The position numbers were made by a program, and so were the translations under genes. Of a stretch of 64,000 nt of DNA, positions 44,144 through 53,942 are shown one piece after another; within the stretch, counting starts at the first letter, position 1, and the number at the start of each line of letters is the position of its first letter. Source of the stretch: Pseudomonas resinovorans NBRC 106553 (GTDB lineage Bacteria > Pseudomonadota > Gammaproteobacteria > Pseudomonadales > Pseudomonadaceae); NCBI RefSeq assembly GCF_000412695.1, contig NC_021499.1:3286001-3350000 (forward strand), read 5' to 3'. Below the pieces are notes generated by a model. It had not been told where the DNA came from and made no database searches. It saw only the letters and a list, made by a program, of their open reading frames with translations.

Positions 44144-47100
44144 TCAGGCGCCCAGGACGAAGTCCGCCTGGTTGACCGTGGCCACGTTGACGCCGACCAG
44201 CGTGATGCTGTCGGCGCCGATGGTCACGGTGGCCTGGGCGACGGTGCCGCTGATGGCGACCAGGGCGGCGAAGTTCGCCGCGTTGATGCCCAGGGCGGAG
44301 ATATCCAGCAGGTCCTGGCCTCCGGCCGGGTTGCTGTCGAAGCCGATGATCTGGTCTGCACCGAAGCCGGCGGCGAACTGGAAGATATCGTTCCCCGTCC
44401 CTCCATCCATCAGGTCGTTGCCCGCGCCGCCCACCAGCACATCGTTGCCGGTTTCGCCCCGCAGCACATCGGCGCCCTCGCCGCCCAGCAACAGGTCATC
44501 GCCGCTGCCACCGGACAGCGAATCGTCACCCTGGTGGCCTTCGAGCTGGTCGTTGCCGACACCGCCGATCAGCGAGTCACTGCCCTGCCCGCCCAGCAAC
44601 AGGTCGTCGCCGGTGCCGCCATCCATGGAGTCGTCGCCGTCCAGGCCCACCAGGATGTCGTCGCCGCCATTGCCCAGCAGTACGTCGGCCTGGGCCCCGC
44701 CGGTGATCTGGTTGGACAGGTTGTTGCCCACCACCTGGGTGGCGCTGGAGCCGGTGTAGACCAGGTCCTCCAGGTTGGCGGCCATCATGTAGCTGAGCAG
44801 CTGTGAGTAGGCGAGGTCCTGGCCGCCAGCCAGGGCTTCGACGATCACATCACCGGTGGTATCGAGGTAATAGGTGTCGTTGCCGGCACCCCCGATCAGC
44901 CGGTCCGCCCCCGCGCCGCCGTCGAGCACGTCATTGCCGGCGCCGCCGGTGATGACATTGGCCAGCTCGTTGCCGGTGCCGGTGAAGTTGCCGCTGCCGA
45001 TGTAGCTGAGGTTCTCCAGGTTGGCGCCCAGGGCGTAGCTGGACAGACTGGTATCGACCCGGTCGGTGCCGCCCGCCGTGCCGGCCAGCTCTTCCACGAC
45101 CTGGTCGCCGGCATCATCCACCAGGTAGATGTCGTTGCCGGCGCCACCCTGCATCAGGTCCGCGCCGCTGCCGCCGTCCAGCGTGTCGTTGCCGGCGTCG
45201 CCCTGGAGCGTGTCGTTGCCCTCGCCGCCCAACAGGGTGTCGTTGCCGATACCGCCCTGCAGGGTGTCGTCACCCAGTTCGCCGTGAAGGGTGTCATTGC
45301 CGCTGCCGCCCGTGAGCAGGTCGTTGCCGGCCAGGCCGAACAACTGGTCGTTGCCGTTGTTGCCATGGGCGATATCGTCGCCGGCGGTGAAGCTCAGCAC
45401 ATCGGAGGTGGCGCCCACGCCGTTCCAGAAGTCGCCAACCACCTGGGTCGGCGCCGAATAGACCACCTCGGCGCTGCCCTGGTCATCGGTGTAGCTGACC
45501 ATCACCCGCAGCTCCTTGCCGACTTCAGCCTGGGTGGGCGTGAAGCTGGCGGCGACGGCGCCGAGGATGTTGATGAAGGCCAGGCCGTTGAACACCTGCC
45601 ACTGGTAGCTGAAGGTGGCATTGCTGGTGCCGTTGACGTCGGTGAAGGTGCGGGTGGCGGTCAGCGCCTGGCCTTCGGTGGGCGAGGTGTCGCTGATGGT
45701 CACCGTGCCCGTCGGCGCCTGGTTGCCGATGAACACTTCCTGGTCGAGGAAGCGCAGCACCTCGATGTTGCGCAGGCGATCGGTACCGTCCAGCTGGGTG
45801 CCTCGGGCGTGGACCACGGTCCAGGAGCCATCGTCGTTGCGGGTCCAGTCGTAGTTCGCCGCGGCATCGGAGAACAGCGCCACGTCGCGGTCGCCCAGGT
45901 TGTTGGTGACGCGGATCTCGCGGACGATTTCCAGCTGGCCCGGATTCAGTTCGCGGTTGAACATGCGGGTCTGCAACTGCACCAGGCTGTCGAAGCGCAG
46001 TTCGCCACCGCTGGCGTCCACCATGGGCACACCGTTGGCGTCCAGCAGGCGCAGCTGGACGTTGAGCCAGGCGTCACCGTCGATGAAGTCATCGCCGCCG
46101 CGCCCCTCGATCAGGTCGCTGCCGCCACCGCCGAGCAGGATGTTGCCGCTGTTGAAGGCGATCAGGCTTTCCGGGTCGACGCCGGGCACCGGCGTGTAGT
46201 CGGGAATCAGGTCGCCCAGCAGGTCGCGCAGGCCGTGGATGCGGTCCACCCCCGCCTGGGAGAGGAAGTTGTTGTTGTCGAGGATGAACTCCGGCTCGGC
46301 GGTGGGATCGTTGCCCCGGTCGTCACCACGCAGGGTGTCGTTGAGGTTCCAGCCCGACAAGGCTTCCACTTCGCTGAAGCGGTCGCGCAGCACCTCGATG
46401 GGCATGTTCGGGAAGATCGTCTGGTTGAGGTCGGAATCGGCCACCACCGGGCTGTTCAGGTGCACGGCCCAGTCGAAGCCCCACATGCCGATGTTCTTCT
46501 GGATGCCGGCGCTCTGGAACATGATGTCGTCGCCGGACTCGGCGTCGTAGTCGGTATCACCGCCGCCGCCATTGATCACGTCATGGCCGATGACCCGGCT
46601 CTCGAAGAAGATGTCGCCGTTGTCGCCGGCGATGTAGTCGAAGCCGGCGCCGCCCTCGATCCAGTCGTTGCCTTCATTGCCGAACAGCGCGTCGATGCCG
46701 TCGCCGCCGTAGACGAAGTCGTCACCGCTGCCGGCCAGCACCTGCTTGCCGTCGGTGCCACCGATGATGAAGTCCTTGCCGGCGCCGCCGAACAGCAGGT
46801 CGATGCCATTGCCGCCGCTGATGACGTCGTTGCCGTCTTCGCCCTTGATGTTGTCGTCGCCGCCGATATCGGTGATCACATCGTCGCCGGCGCCGCCATG
46901 GAGGATGTCATTGCCATAGCCGCCCTCCAGGGTGTCGTTGCCGCCATCGCCCCACAGCGTGTCGTCGCCCGTCCCGGCCAGCAGCAACTCGTTGCCCTCG
47001 CTGCCGCCCAGCACCACGTGGTCGTCGCCGAAGTACTTGAGCACCCCCGGGGCCCGCTCGACCATGGGTGTCAGGGCCTGGAGTATCGGGTTGCTCCAGG

Positions 47101-49642
47101 TGGGATCGGCGCCGATCTGCAGTGCCTGGTTGATCTCCAGGATGTAGTCCACCGCGGCGAACAGGTCCCCCGGCAGGTGCGAGGAACCCGCCGCGCCCAG
47201 GTCGGTGTTGGCCATCACCAGCGACGCGAAGGAGTTGGCCTCCAGTTCGCCCAGCAGGTGCTGGCCCTGCAGGCGCGACAGGTAGTAGAAGCGGTCGCCG
47301 TTCTGCAGCGTCTCCATCTGGGTTTCGAAGACGAAGTTGAAGGTGGAACCGAGCATGCCGCCGAAGAGCATCTTGCGTTCGGCCAGGCCGCCGATCCAGA
47401 AGTCCACCAGGTTGAGGCCCGATTCCTGGGCGGCCCAGGTGCCACTGCTGTTGAGGAAGTCCACCCGGTCGGCGGGTGCGTTGGCGCCGCCCAGCACCAG
47501 GGCTTCGGCCGCCGCGCGCTTGTCGGCCGCCGTGGTCGCCGCGGTGATGCTGCCGTGGGTGCCGTAGGCGGCGATGAAGTTGATGATCGACGCCGGGTTC
47601 TTCATGTTCAGGGCGAAGTCCACCCAGCTCACGTAGGGCTTGAGGTTGGCGTCGTTGGTCATTTCATAGAACTGTTCCCGCGCGTGGTTCAGCGAGGGCA
47701 CGCCGGTGTCGCGACCGCGCGCGATGTTCACGGCGGCCAGGTCCAGGGGCAGGCCCACCAGGTTGTTGCGCAGCGCGCCGGTGATGAACTCGTCGATCTC
47801 GTTGCCCACCTGCCGGGTCATGCCCCGGATGAGCGCGCCCGCCGCCGCGTCGGCGTCGCCGGCGCTGCCGAACTCCACCGGATTGAGGAAGGCCTGGATC
47901 AGGCCCAGCTCGCCGCTCTGCATGTTGATGTCGAGGCGGTCCACCGTCTCGTTCAGCATGGAGTGGCCGAAGCGGTACACCACATGGGCGAACTCGGCGA
48001 CGATGGCCGGGTCCAGCTCGACGTTGGGCTGCACCAGGAACACGTCGGTGAAGGGCTGGATCTTGCGGACGAACTCTTCGAACACCAGGTGCTGGTACTG
48101 CATCTCGTTGGTGAAGCGCGCCGCCTGGAACAGCCGCTCGCCGTCCCAGGCCAGGGCGTCCATCTCGGCCTGGCTAGCCGGCCAGGTGGCCACGTCGACG
48201 CGCAGCCACTGGTTGAGGAAAGCCAGGTCGCCATCTTCCAGCAGGGTGGTCTTGATCTGCTCGATCAGGCGGTTGTGCTCGGAGTGGAAGACGTGGTGCA
48301 CGGCGGTCAGGCCGATGTTCTCGTTGCCGCGCCCGTCACCGGTGATGTAGTGGGCGTCCAGCAGTTCGTTGTCGTAGCTGGCCAGGGTCGGCAGGTTGCC
48401 CGGGCCGATCGGCTGGGTGGGGTCGAAGTTCGGGTTGGGTACCGGCGCGCCGCCAAGCCCCAGGGCGTCGTCGCTGTCGGCCACCTTCATGCTGCCATCG
48501 GTGTTGCGCGGCGCGGCGGCGTGGGCGATGTCGTCGAGGAATGCATGGCCCGTGCGGATCGCCCCGGCGGTGCTGAGGGGGGCGGCGGGATTGCCTTCCA
48601 CCAGGCCGGCGGCGGTGACGATCTGGACGAACCCGTTCGGCCCGCGCTCGAAGCGGCCGTACTCGTCGGTGGCCAGCAGCGGCAGGTTGGTCACATCGGC
48701 GTCGGTCAGATCGATGCCCAGTTTTTCGCGGGCCTGCTGCTTGATGTCGGCCCAGGTGGCCAGGCCGCCGTTGGCGCCGTCGAGCATGCGCCCGGTGGCC
48801 ACCGGGACCAGCACCGGCTGACCGTTGGCGTCGAGCATTTCCACCATTTCGTATTCGCGCAGGAACACCTGGTGGGACGCGTGGGAGGTGTAGGTCTGGT
48901 TCTGGTCGATGAAGGGCGTGGTCTGGTTGACGTGCTCGCGCACGTCGTCCGCGGTGCCCAGTATGCCGTCCGCACCGGGCTGGTTGGTGGCGCGGGTGAG
49001 CAGCATGAAGTTGGTGTTGGAGGTGGGATCGTAGAGCGGGTCGTCCGGCTTCAGCGGGATGTACACGGTGCCGCTGCCGCCCTTGTTGACCAGGTCCAGG
49101 CCGTGGTCGAAGAACTGCCCGAAGATCGCCATCCAGGCGTTGTAGGGCGCGGAGATACCCTCGTCCGGCGCGACGTTGGGGATGAACAGCAGGTCCGGTG
49201 TGTCCGGGTTGCCGTCGTGGTCGAAGGCGAAGCTGCCCTCGGTGGCATTGGCGGCGGCCACGGCGGCCGGGTTGGCGGTGGTCTGGTCGGAGATCAGGTT
49301 GCTGATGGTGCGCGGGGTGGAGTCCACCACGTAGCCGCTGGTCTGCTCATAGGAGGTTTGCGTACCGCTGCCGGGAAAACCGGGCGGTGCGCCGGGACCG
49401 TCGATACCGAACTCGGCGTCGCGAAACTCCGGCGCCAGCAGGCGGGGCATGGTCTGGTCCGCCGAGCCGTAGTTCTCCTGGCCGGGGACGAGGTTGTTCC
49501 AGGTGCCATTGACCGTGCGCAGCCCCATGGGCAACAGCGGATTGCCCACCAGGTCGTAGAGGGATTCACCGGCGGCATGGCGCTCGGCGATGACTATCTG
49601 ATCGAGGATGAAGGCCAGATCTTGCTTGATCACGGTGATCAT
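44144..49642 (-). CDS. Secreted animal-type haem peroxidase with RTX calcium-binding repeats
   Basis: 1832 residues. The peroxidase domain fills residues about 1-870: distal His near 180 (FGQFFDHGLD) and proximal His near 560 (YRFGHSMLNE), as in peroxinectin/myeloperoxidase-like enzymes. RTX nonapeptides (GGxGxDxL) follow at about 880-1045, a variable segment, an Ig-like module at about 1305-1400 (YQWQVFNGLAF), and a second RTX block at about 1424-1750. There is no N-terminal signal; the C-terminal end is the usual uncleaved type I secretion signal, so a T1SS encoded elsewhere should export it. It probably makes reactive halogen or oxygen species outside the cell. An AAGGA site lies 8 bases before the ATG. 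Confidence 0.9.
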   Translation of the reverse strand: MITVIKQDLAFILDQIVIAERHAAGESLYDLVGNPLLPMGLRTVNGTWNNLVPGQENYGSADQTMPRLLAPEFRDAEFGIDGPGAPPGFPGSGTQTSYEQTSGYVVDSTPRTISNLISDQTTANPAAVAAANATEGSFAFDHDGNPDTPDLLFIPNVAPDEGISAPYNAWMAIFGQFFDHGLDLVNKGGSGTVYIPLKPDDPLYDPTSNTNFMLLTRATNQPGADGILGTADDVREHVNQTTPFIDQNQTYTSHASHQVFLREYEMVEMLDANGQPVLVPVATGRMLDGANGGLATWADIKQQAREKLGIDLTDADVTNLPLLATDEYGRFERGPNGFVQIVTAAGLVEGNPAAPLSTAGAIRTGHAFLDDIAHAAAPRNTDGSMKVADSDDALGLGGAPVPNPNFDPTQPIGPGNLPTLASYDNELLDAHYITGDGRGNENIGLTAVHHVFHSEHNRLIEQIKTTLLEDGDLAFLNQWLRVDVATWPASQAEMDALAWDGERLFQAARFTNEMQYQHLVFEEFVRKIQPFTDVFLVQPNVELDPAIVAEFAHVVYRFGHSMLNETVDRLDINMQSGELGLIQAFLNPVEFGSAGDADAAAGALIRGMTRQVGNEIDEFITGALRNNLVGLPLDLAAVNIARGRDTGVPSLNHAREQFYEMTNDANLKPYVSWVDFALNMKNPASIINFIAAYGTHGSITAATTAADKRAAAEALVLGGANAPADRVDFLNSSGTWAAQESGLNLVDFWIGGLAERKMLFGGMLGSTFNFVFETQMETLQNGDRFYYLSRLQGQHLLGELEANSFASLVMANTDLGAAGSSHLPGDLFAAVDYILEINQALQIGADPTWSNPILQALTPMVERAPGVLKYFGDDHVVLGGSEGNELLLAGTGDDTLWGDGGNDTLEGGYGNDILHGGAGDDVITDIGGDDNIKGEDGNDVISGGNGIDLLFGGAGKDFIIGGTDGKQVLAGSGDDFVYGGDGIDALFGNEGNDWIEGGAGFDYIAGDNGDIFFESRVIGHDVINGGGGDTDYDAESGDDIMFQSAGIQKNIGMWGFDWAVHLNSPVVADSDLNQTIFPNMPIEVLRDRFSEVEALSGWNLNDTLRGDDRGNDPTAEPEFILDNNNFLSQAGVDRIHGLRDLLGDLIPDYTPVPGVDPESLIAFNSGNILLGGGGSDLIEGRGGDDFIDGDAWLNVQLRLLDANGVPMVDASGGELRFDSLVQLQTRMFNRELNPGQLEIVREIRVTNNLGDRDVALFSDAAANYDWTRNDDGSWTVVHARGTQLDGTDRLRNIEVLRFLDQEVFIGNQAPTGTVTISDTSPTEGQALTATRTFTDVNGTSNATFSYQWQVFNGLAFINILGAVAASFTPTQAEVGKELRVMVSYTDDQGSAEVVYSAPTQVVGDFWNGVGATSDVLSFTAGDDIAHGNNGNDQLFGLAGNDLLTGGSGNDTLHGELGDDTLQGGIGNDTLLGGEGNDTLQGDAGNDTLDGGSGADLMQGGAGNDIYLVDDAGDQVVEELAGTAGGTDRVDTSLSSYALGANLENLSYIGSGNFTGTGNELANVITGGAGNDVLDGGAGADRLIGGAGNDTYYLDTTGDVIVEALAGGQDLAYSQLLSYMMAANLEDLVYTGSSATQVVGNNLSNQITGGAQADVLLGNGGDDILVGLDGDDSMDGGTGDDLLLGGQGSDSLIGGVGNDQLEGHQGDDSLSGGSGDDLLLGGEGADVLRGETGNDVLVGGAGNDLMDGGTGNDIFQFAAGFGADQIIGFDSNPAGGQDLLDISALGINAANFAALVAISGTVAQATVTIGADSITLVGVNVATVNQADFVLGA

Positions 49643-50479
49643 TTTGCTTTCCTTGAGGCAAAGCGCCCCTATGGGCCATTCGCCGGCAAGGGCGCATGGC
49701 CTATTGCTCAGGTATCAAGGTTTTCAGGCAGACGACGTCCTCGCACAGGCAGCGGACTGCGCGTTGTCTACGGTGGTTAGGTGAGTGACTCGGGCGGGCG
49801 CGCCGAAGTACTCGGCAATGACTGGGGTGGACCATGGGTGAGGGGGCAAAGGCGCCGACCATACGGCGACTTCCTTTGCACCCCGCTCGAACGGACCAGT
49901 TTCAAGGCTCCTCCCTGACGCCTTTGACTTTCCCGAACGGGCTGATGGTGGACTGCTGGGTGGCCGGGAGCTGGCGTCGTGCTCATTAAATACCGGCGCC
50001 TGTAACGGTCAAGAGACTGTCACATTCCAGCGGAACAACTACGAAGAACTTATCTCATTGAAAACAAAGGACATTCAAACTTATCCAGTTTACCGATATT
50101 GAATTCACGCAATCCCCGAACACGGGGCGAACTTCCCCCACTCCCCTGTATCAACCCGCAATGGAAGAACATTTCGGCGTCCCCATGGTGGCCCCGAAAC
50201 TGGGTATTTTTTAAACCAGAAGTGGGGGTTCATGGCCGTTAGTCCGACGCTGGCCTTAGTTGTATCTGCTTATTTCCCATGAAGTTTCAATCCCTGGCGC
50301 GCCCCTCGATTTCCGCCCTGTCCGTCACGGGATTCAGGCATGACCTTTGCGTGCGTCAGACAGCTCGACCTATCAGACTTTGGTCGTAATTGCGCTGATT
50401 TCCCGAGCATGACCTGACGGCCTGGGCTAGTGCTGTTGGATGTACGTCGACCCATCGAATGACGTATCCGGAGTGTTCA
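49643..50479. other. Intergenic region, 837 bases, no gene seen
   Basis: Upstream of the peroxidase gene (minus) and the small gene at 50480 (plus). The stretch 49985-50110 is AT-rich and is the likely place for the peroxidase promoter. Short ORFs on both strands lack ribosome sites and family marks. Confidence 0.5.
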
Positions 50480-50731
50480 ATGAACAATCCTTTCCTCTGG
50501 GCGGAACTGCGCCGCCTCTCGCTGAACGTCTCGGCGGCCCATATCGCCATGGTGGCGTTTCTGGAGCGAGCGATGGTGCCCTGGTCGGCGGATCAGGTCC
50601 TGGAGTTCCAGCGTATTTGCGCCGTTGAGCTGGCGGCGATCGATGAGTACCAGCGGTTTTTCGAACATCGATGCGGCAGCCATTCGACACCCGTGAAAAA
50701 ACTCCCCCGCCCTAACGACCGGCGCGCCTGA
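50480..50731 (+). CDS. Small protein of unknown function
   Basis: 83 residues from ATG 50480, behind CGGAG. Sequence starts MNNPFLWAELRRLSLNVSAA and looks helical and amphipathic, with a charged, polar C-terminus (PVKKLPRPNDRRA). No family recognised. Good ribosome spacing and codon use support it. It converges with the LysR gene that ends 9 bases later. Confidence 0.5.
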   Translation: MNNPFLWAELRRLSLNVSAAHIAMVAFLERAMVPWSADQVLEFQRICAVELAAIDEYQRFFEHRCGSHSTPVKKLPRPNDRRA

Positions 50732-50739
50732 AGGGCCGC

Positions 50740-51660
50740 TCAGACACGCCACTCCCGCTTGCACTCCATCAGGAAGTCGATGAAGGCCCGCAGGCGCAAC
50801 GGCACATGACGGCCGTGGGGGTACAGCAAGGTAAAGGGGCGGGAGCGCCCGGCGAATGCCGGCAGCACTTCCACCAGGCTGCCCTCCTCCAGTTCCTTCT
50901 CGACAATGAAGCGGTAGGTCTGGAACAGGCCCGCGCCATGCTTGGCCAGGGTCACCCCACCCAGCACGTCGTCGGAGCAGCAGTAGTTGCCGGCGGCGAG
51001 AATCTCCCGCTCCTTGCCGCCTTCATTGAACAACCAGGAAATCCGCCGCCCGCTGCTGGGCAGCTCGTACTGGATGCAGTCGTGCTGTTCGAGATCGTCC
51101 AGGGTCTGCGGCGTGCCCGCGCGGGCCAGGTACTCCTGCGTGGCCACCACCACCAGCCGCGCATCTTCGAGATGCCGCGCGATCAGGGTCGAGTCGGGTT
51201 GGGCACGCACGCGGATCGCCAGGTCGTAGCCTTCACCGACGAAATCGATGTTGCGGTTGCTCAGGTGGATATCGATCCGCACCCCCGGATGACGCGCCCT
51301 GAAGCGCGACAGCAGCGGCAGGATGCGGTAGTGGCCATAGGTAGTCGGAATGCTGATGCGCAGCTCGCCGCTGGGTTCGAGTTGCTTGCCCATGACTTCG
51401 CGCTCGGCTTCGACCAACTGGGTCAGCGCCTGGCGGCATTGCTCGAAGTAGGAGCGCCCGCCTTCGGTGAGGCGGATGCTGCGGGTGGTGCGCACGAACA
51501 GGCGGGTGCCCAGGCGTTCCTCCAGCCGTGAGATCGACCGGCTCACCGCCGCCGGGGTGACCCCCGCCGACAGCGCCGCCGCGGTGAAGCTGCCCTCTTC
51601 CGCGGCCAGGCAGAAGAGTTCGATGCTGCCCAGTTGGATATCGTCAAAGTGACGCTTCAT
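50740..51660 (-). CDS. LysR-family transcriptional regulator
   Basis: 306 residues. Winged helix SIELFCLAAEEGSFTAAALSAGVTPAAVSRSISRLEERLG, then an effector domain of the CrgA/AphB-like branch (LRISIPTTYGHYRILPLLSRF). It diverges from the SDR gene at 51804 with 143 bases between, the classical arrangement for a LysR regulator and its target. Confidence 0.9.
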   Translation of the reverse strand: MKRHFDDIQLGSIELFCLAAEEGSFTAAALSAGVTPAAVSRSISRLEERLGTRLFVRTTRSIRLTEGGRSYFEQCRQALTQLVEAEREVMGKQLEPSGELRISIPTTYGHYRILPLLSRFRARHPGVRIDIHLSNRNIDFVGEGYDLAIRVRAQPDSTLIARHLEDARLVVVATQEYLARAGTPQTLDDLEQHDCIQYELPSSGRRISWLFNEGGKEREILAAGNYCCSDDVLGGVTLAKHGAGLFQTYRFIVEKELEEGSLVEVLPAFAGRSRPFTLLYPHGRHVPLRLRAFIDFLMECKREWRV

Positions 51661-51803
51661 GATTCATTACACCGGGTATCAATTGATGTGTCGGAGCTCG
51701 GATTTATCCTCAGGATAGGCACAAATATAGTCCTCCTCACCAGCGGCAAACCTCCCCCGACCCGCTGACAGAAGCCACCAACCCTTCCTGTGAGGAACCC
51801 ATC

Positions 51804-52535
51804 ATGAGCAAGCAAACCGTCATCATCACCGGCGCATCCAGCGGTATCGGCCTGGGCCTGGCCAAGGCCTTCCTCGACAACGGCTACAACGTGGTCGGCA
51901 GCGCCCGCTCCGTCGAGCGGTTGCAGGAAGCCGCCGCCAGCCTGGGCAATCCGCACAACTTCGTCGGCGTGGCCGGCGACGTGGCCGACCCGGCCAGCGC
52001 GCGCAAGCTCCTGGCCGCCGCCGTCGAAGCCTTCGGCAGTGTCGAGGTGCTGGTCAACAACGCCGGTTTCTTCCTGCCCAAGCCCTTCGTCGACTACAGC
52101 CCGGAGGACCTGGAATCCCTGCTGGACACCAACCTCAAGGGCGTGGTCTACACCTCCCAGGCGGCGGTCGCCCACATGAAGCAGCAAGGCGGCGGACATA
52201 TCGTGAACATCTCGGCGGCGGTGGCGCTCCAGCCCAACATCGATGTGCCCGCGGCCCTGCCGGTGCTGATCAAGGGCGGCATCAACCAGCTGACCCGCGC
52301 CCTGGCGCTGGAACTGTCCCGGGACAACATCCAGGTGAACGCCGTGGCCCCCGGCATCATCGACACCCCCATGCACGACCCGGCCGCCCGTGAGTTCCTG
52401 AACAACCTGGCGCCGTCCGGCCGGGTCGGAACAGTCGAGGAAATCGCCGATGCGGTGCTGTACCTGGCCAAGGCCGGTTTCACCACGGGCATGGTCCTGG
52501 CGGTGGATGGCGGGATGAGTACCGGTAAGTGGTAA
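51804..52535 (+). CDS. Short-chain dehydrogenase/reductase-like protein lacking the catalytic Tyr
   Basis: 243 residues, classical SDR length. The cofactor motif TGASSGIGLGLA and NNAG are intact and Ser of the active site is in VNISAAVAL. The Y-x-x-x-K motif is altered: the Lys is kept (LIKGGINQLTRALALEL), but the residue four before it is Pro (PVLIK). The rest of the C-terminal part is normal (VNAVAPGIIDTPM, VDGGM). The protein may bind a dinucleotide and act as a sensor or use another acid. It is divergent from the LysR gene. Confidence 0.85.
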   Translation: MSKQTVIITGASSGIGLGLAKAFLDNGYNVVGSARSVERLQEAAASLGNPHNFVGVAGDVADPASARKLLAAAVEAFGSVEVLVNNAGFFLPKPFVDYSPEDLESLLDTNLKGVVYTSQAAVAHMKQQGGGHIVNISAAVALQPNIDVPAALPVLIKGGINQLTRALALELSRDNIQVNAVAPGIIDTPMHDPAAREFLNNLAPSGRVGTVEEIADAVLYLAKAGFTTGMVLAVDGGMSTGKW

Positions 52536-52549
52536 GCGCTTGAGCGGAA

Positions 52550-52575
52550 AAAAAGGGAGGCCTGGCCTCCCTTTT
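52550..52575 (+). terminator. Terminator of the SDR gene
   Basis: GGGAGGCC-TGGCCTCCC with a short loop, A tract before and TTTTT after, 15 bases after the stop. Confidence 0.9.
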
Positions 52576-52610
52576 TCATGGCTGGAGCGAGCACGACACC
52601 ATAAATAGTC

Positions 52611-52728
52611 GGGACAATCCTGAAGACCCCGGCAACCCCGGATGGTCAGGGTAGCGTTCCGTGCGCCTTTGATACCCACCAGCTCCAACGAACCGCATGG
52701 GTATCGCTTCGCTCAACCCATCCTACGT
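52611..52728. repeat. Direct repeat, copy 1
   Basis: The last 50 bases (52679-52728) are identical to 53065-53114, and the upstream part (GGACAATCCTGA...) is related. The two copies flank the inverted repeat at 52901-52998. Confidence 0.75.
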
Positions 52729-52900
52729 CGCTGCCCCACTTCTTCTACACAGGGTCAGGCAATGATTGGGCATCAGCTTGCGGGATCGGCCGAGCGGTGT
52801 GCCGCGAGCGAAGGGAAACTCATGCGGTGTGGTGCGATGGGTTTCGCAGGCTCTACCCATCCTACGGATTGCGGGACGCCGAAGCGCGGTGTTCTGCATC

Positions 52901-52998
52901 TGTGGGGGCGAATTCATTCGCGAAGGGCAACGCAGTTGCCCCAATCGATAGCGAAGGCCGAACCTGCGGTCCGGTTAGCGAATGAATTCGCCCCCACA
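52901..52998. repeat. Inverted repeat element with GAATTCATTCGC arms
   Basis: 21-bp arms at 52901-52921 and 52978-52998, same family as 13323-13422. Confidence 0.85.
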
Positions 52999-53008
52999 AA
53001 AGAATCAG

Positions 53009-53114
53009 GACAATCCTGACGGCTCAGCAACCCTGGATAGTCAGGCGTGCACCTGTGACACCTACCAGCTCCAACGAACCGCATGGGTATCGCTTCGCTC
53101 AACCCATCCTACGT
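53009..53114. repeat. Direct repeat, copy 2
   Basis: Second copy of the element at 52611-52728. Between 52536 and 53460 there is no supported gene. Confidence 0.75.
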
Positions 53115-53212
53115 TACTGATGCCTGATCAGGTCTGAAATAGGGCAGAGAAGATGACGCCGCGCAAACCGTCCCTTCAGGAGGCCGAGCGGAATCGTTGT
53201 GGAGGGGGACGA

Positions 53213-53383
53213 GCGGCATGGATGCCGCGAGAGGCGCGCAGGGCCATGGATGGCCCTTCGCGCCGTGCCCCCGGAGCGACGATGCAGGGAGGGGAGTTTG
53301 GCGCAGCCAAACCCGGATGGTGGGGCAAGCCCTTTTGGTTCCTTTTGGGGCGACTGCCAAAAGGGACTCGCCTGGGAAGGCGA
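53213..53383. other. Row of five stem-loops, possible structured repeat or RNA
   Basis: Stems at 53213-53228 (7 bp), 53233-53264 (two stacked stems, 6 and 7 bp), 53296-53312 (7 bp), 53330-53365 (9 bp) and 53368-53383 (6 bp). ORFs across it have no family marks. It may be an interspersed element or a non-coding RNA. Confidence 0.45.
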
Positions 53384-53460
53384 AACAAAAACCCGCAGCC
53401 CACGCGCAAAGCAGCTCGGCTGAAGACTCGTCCGCAGCACTCAACGCTGTTCGCAAAGCC

Positions 53461-53883
53461 TCAGGGAATAACGAAGGTCACCTCGATATTCCCGCGAGTG
53501 GCCTTGGAGTACGGGCACAGCTGATGCGCCGCCTCCACCAGCCGGGCCTTGTCATCGCCGGCCAGCCCCGGCAGTTCCACGGTGAGCTTCGCCGCCAGGG
53601 CGAAACCACCGTCGGCGGTACTGCCCAAGGCGATCTCGGCGGCCACGGCCACGTCGTCCGGCAGGTCGATGGCCAGTTGCTGGCCGGCGCGACGCATGGC
53701 CCCGATGAAGCAGGCCGACCAGCCGACGCCCAGCAATTGTTCGGGGTTGCTGCCCGGACGACCCGAGCCGGGTGGGCTCAGGCGCACCGCCAGTTCGCCG
53801 TCGGAAGATGTGCCTTGGCCGTCGCGGCCGCCGGTGGTGCGGGTCTTGCCGGTGTACAGGGTCTTTTCCAGCATTGCGGTCAT
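53461..53883 (-). CDS. ohr: Organic hydroperoxide resistance protein (Ohr/OsmC family)
   Basis: 140 residues from 53883, behind AAGGAAA. Both Ohr cysteines are present: the peroxidatic one in GWSACFIGA and the resolving one in HQLCPYSKATRGN. It reduces organic peroxides in the cytoplasm using dihydrolipoyl-type reductants. Last gene of the minus-strand block after the HvfBC genes, 59 bases after HvfC; co-transcription is possible. A longer ORF upstream overlaps HvfC in another frame and is rejected. Confidence 0.9.
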   Translation of the reverse strand: MTAMLEKTLYTGKTRTTGGRDGQGTSSDGELAVRLSPPGSGRPGSNPEQLLGVGWSACFIGAMRRAGQQLAIDLPDDVAVAAEIALGSTADGGFALAAKLTVELPGLAGDDKARLVEAAHQLCPYSKATRGNIEVTFVIP

Positions 53884-53942
53884 TGCGAGGTTTCCTTGGA
53901 CAACAGGGATTGCGCCGGTGGGTACCGGCGAGGGTTTGCGGC

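Noticed and set aside
45284..49780. Plus-strand ORF of 1498 codons
   Set aside because: Antisense shadow of the RTX peroxidase, whose frame shows clear haem and RTX motifs.
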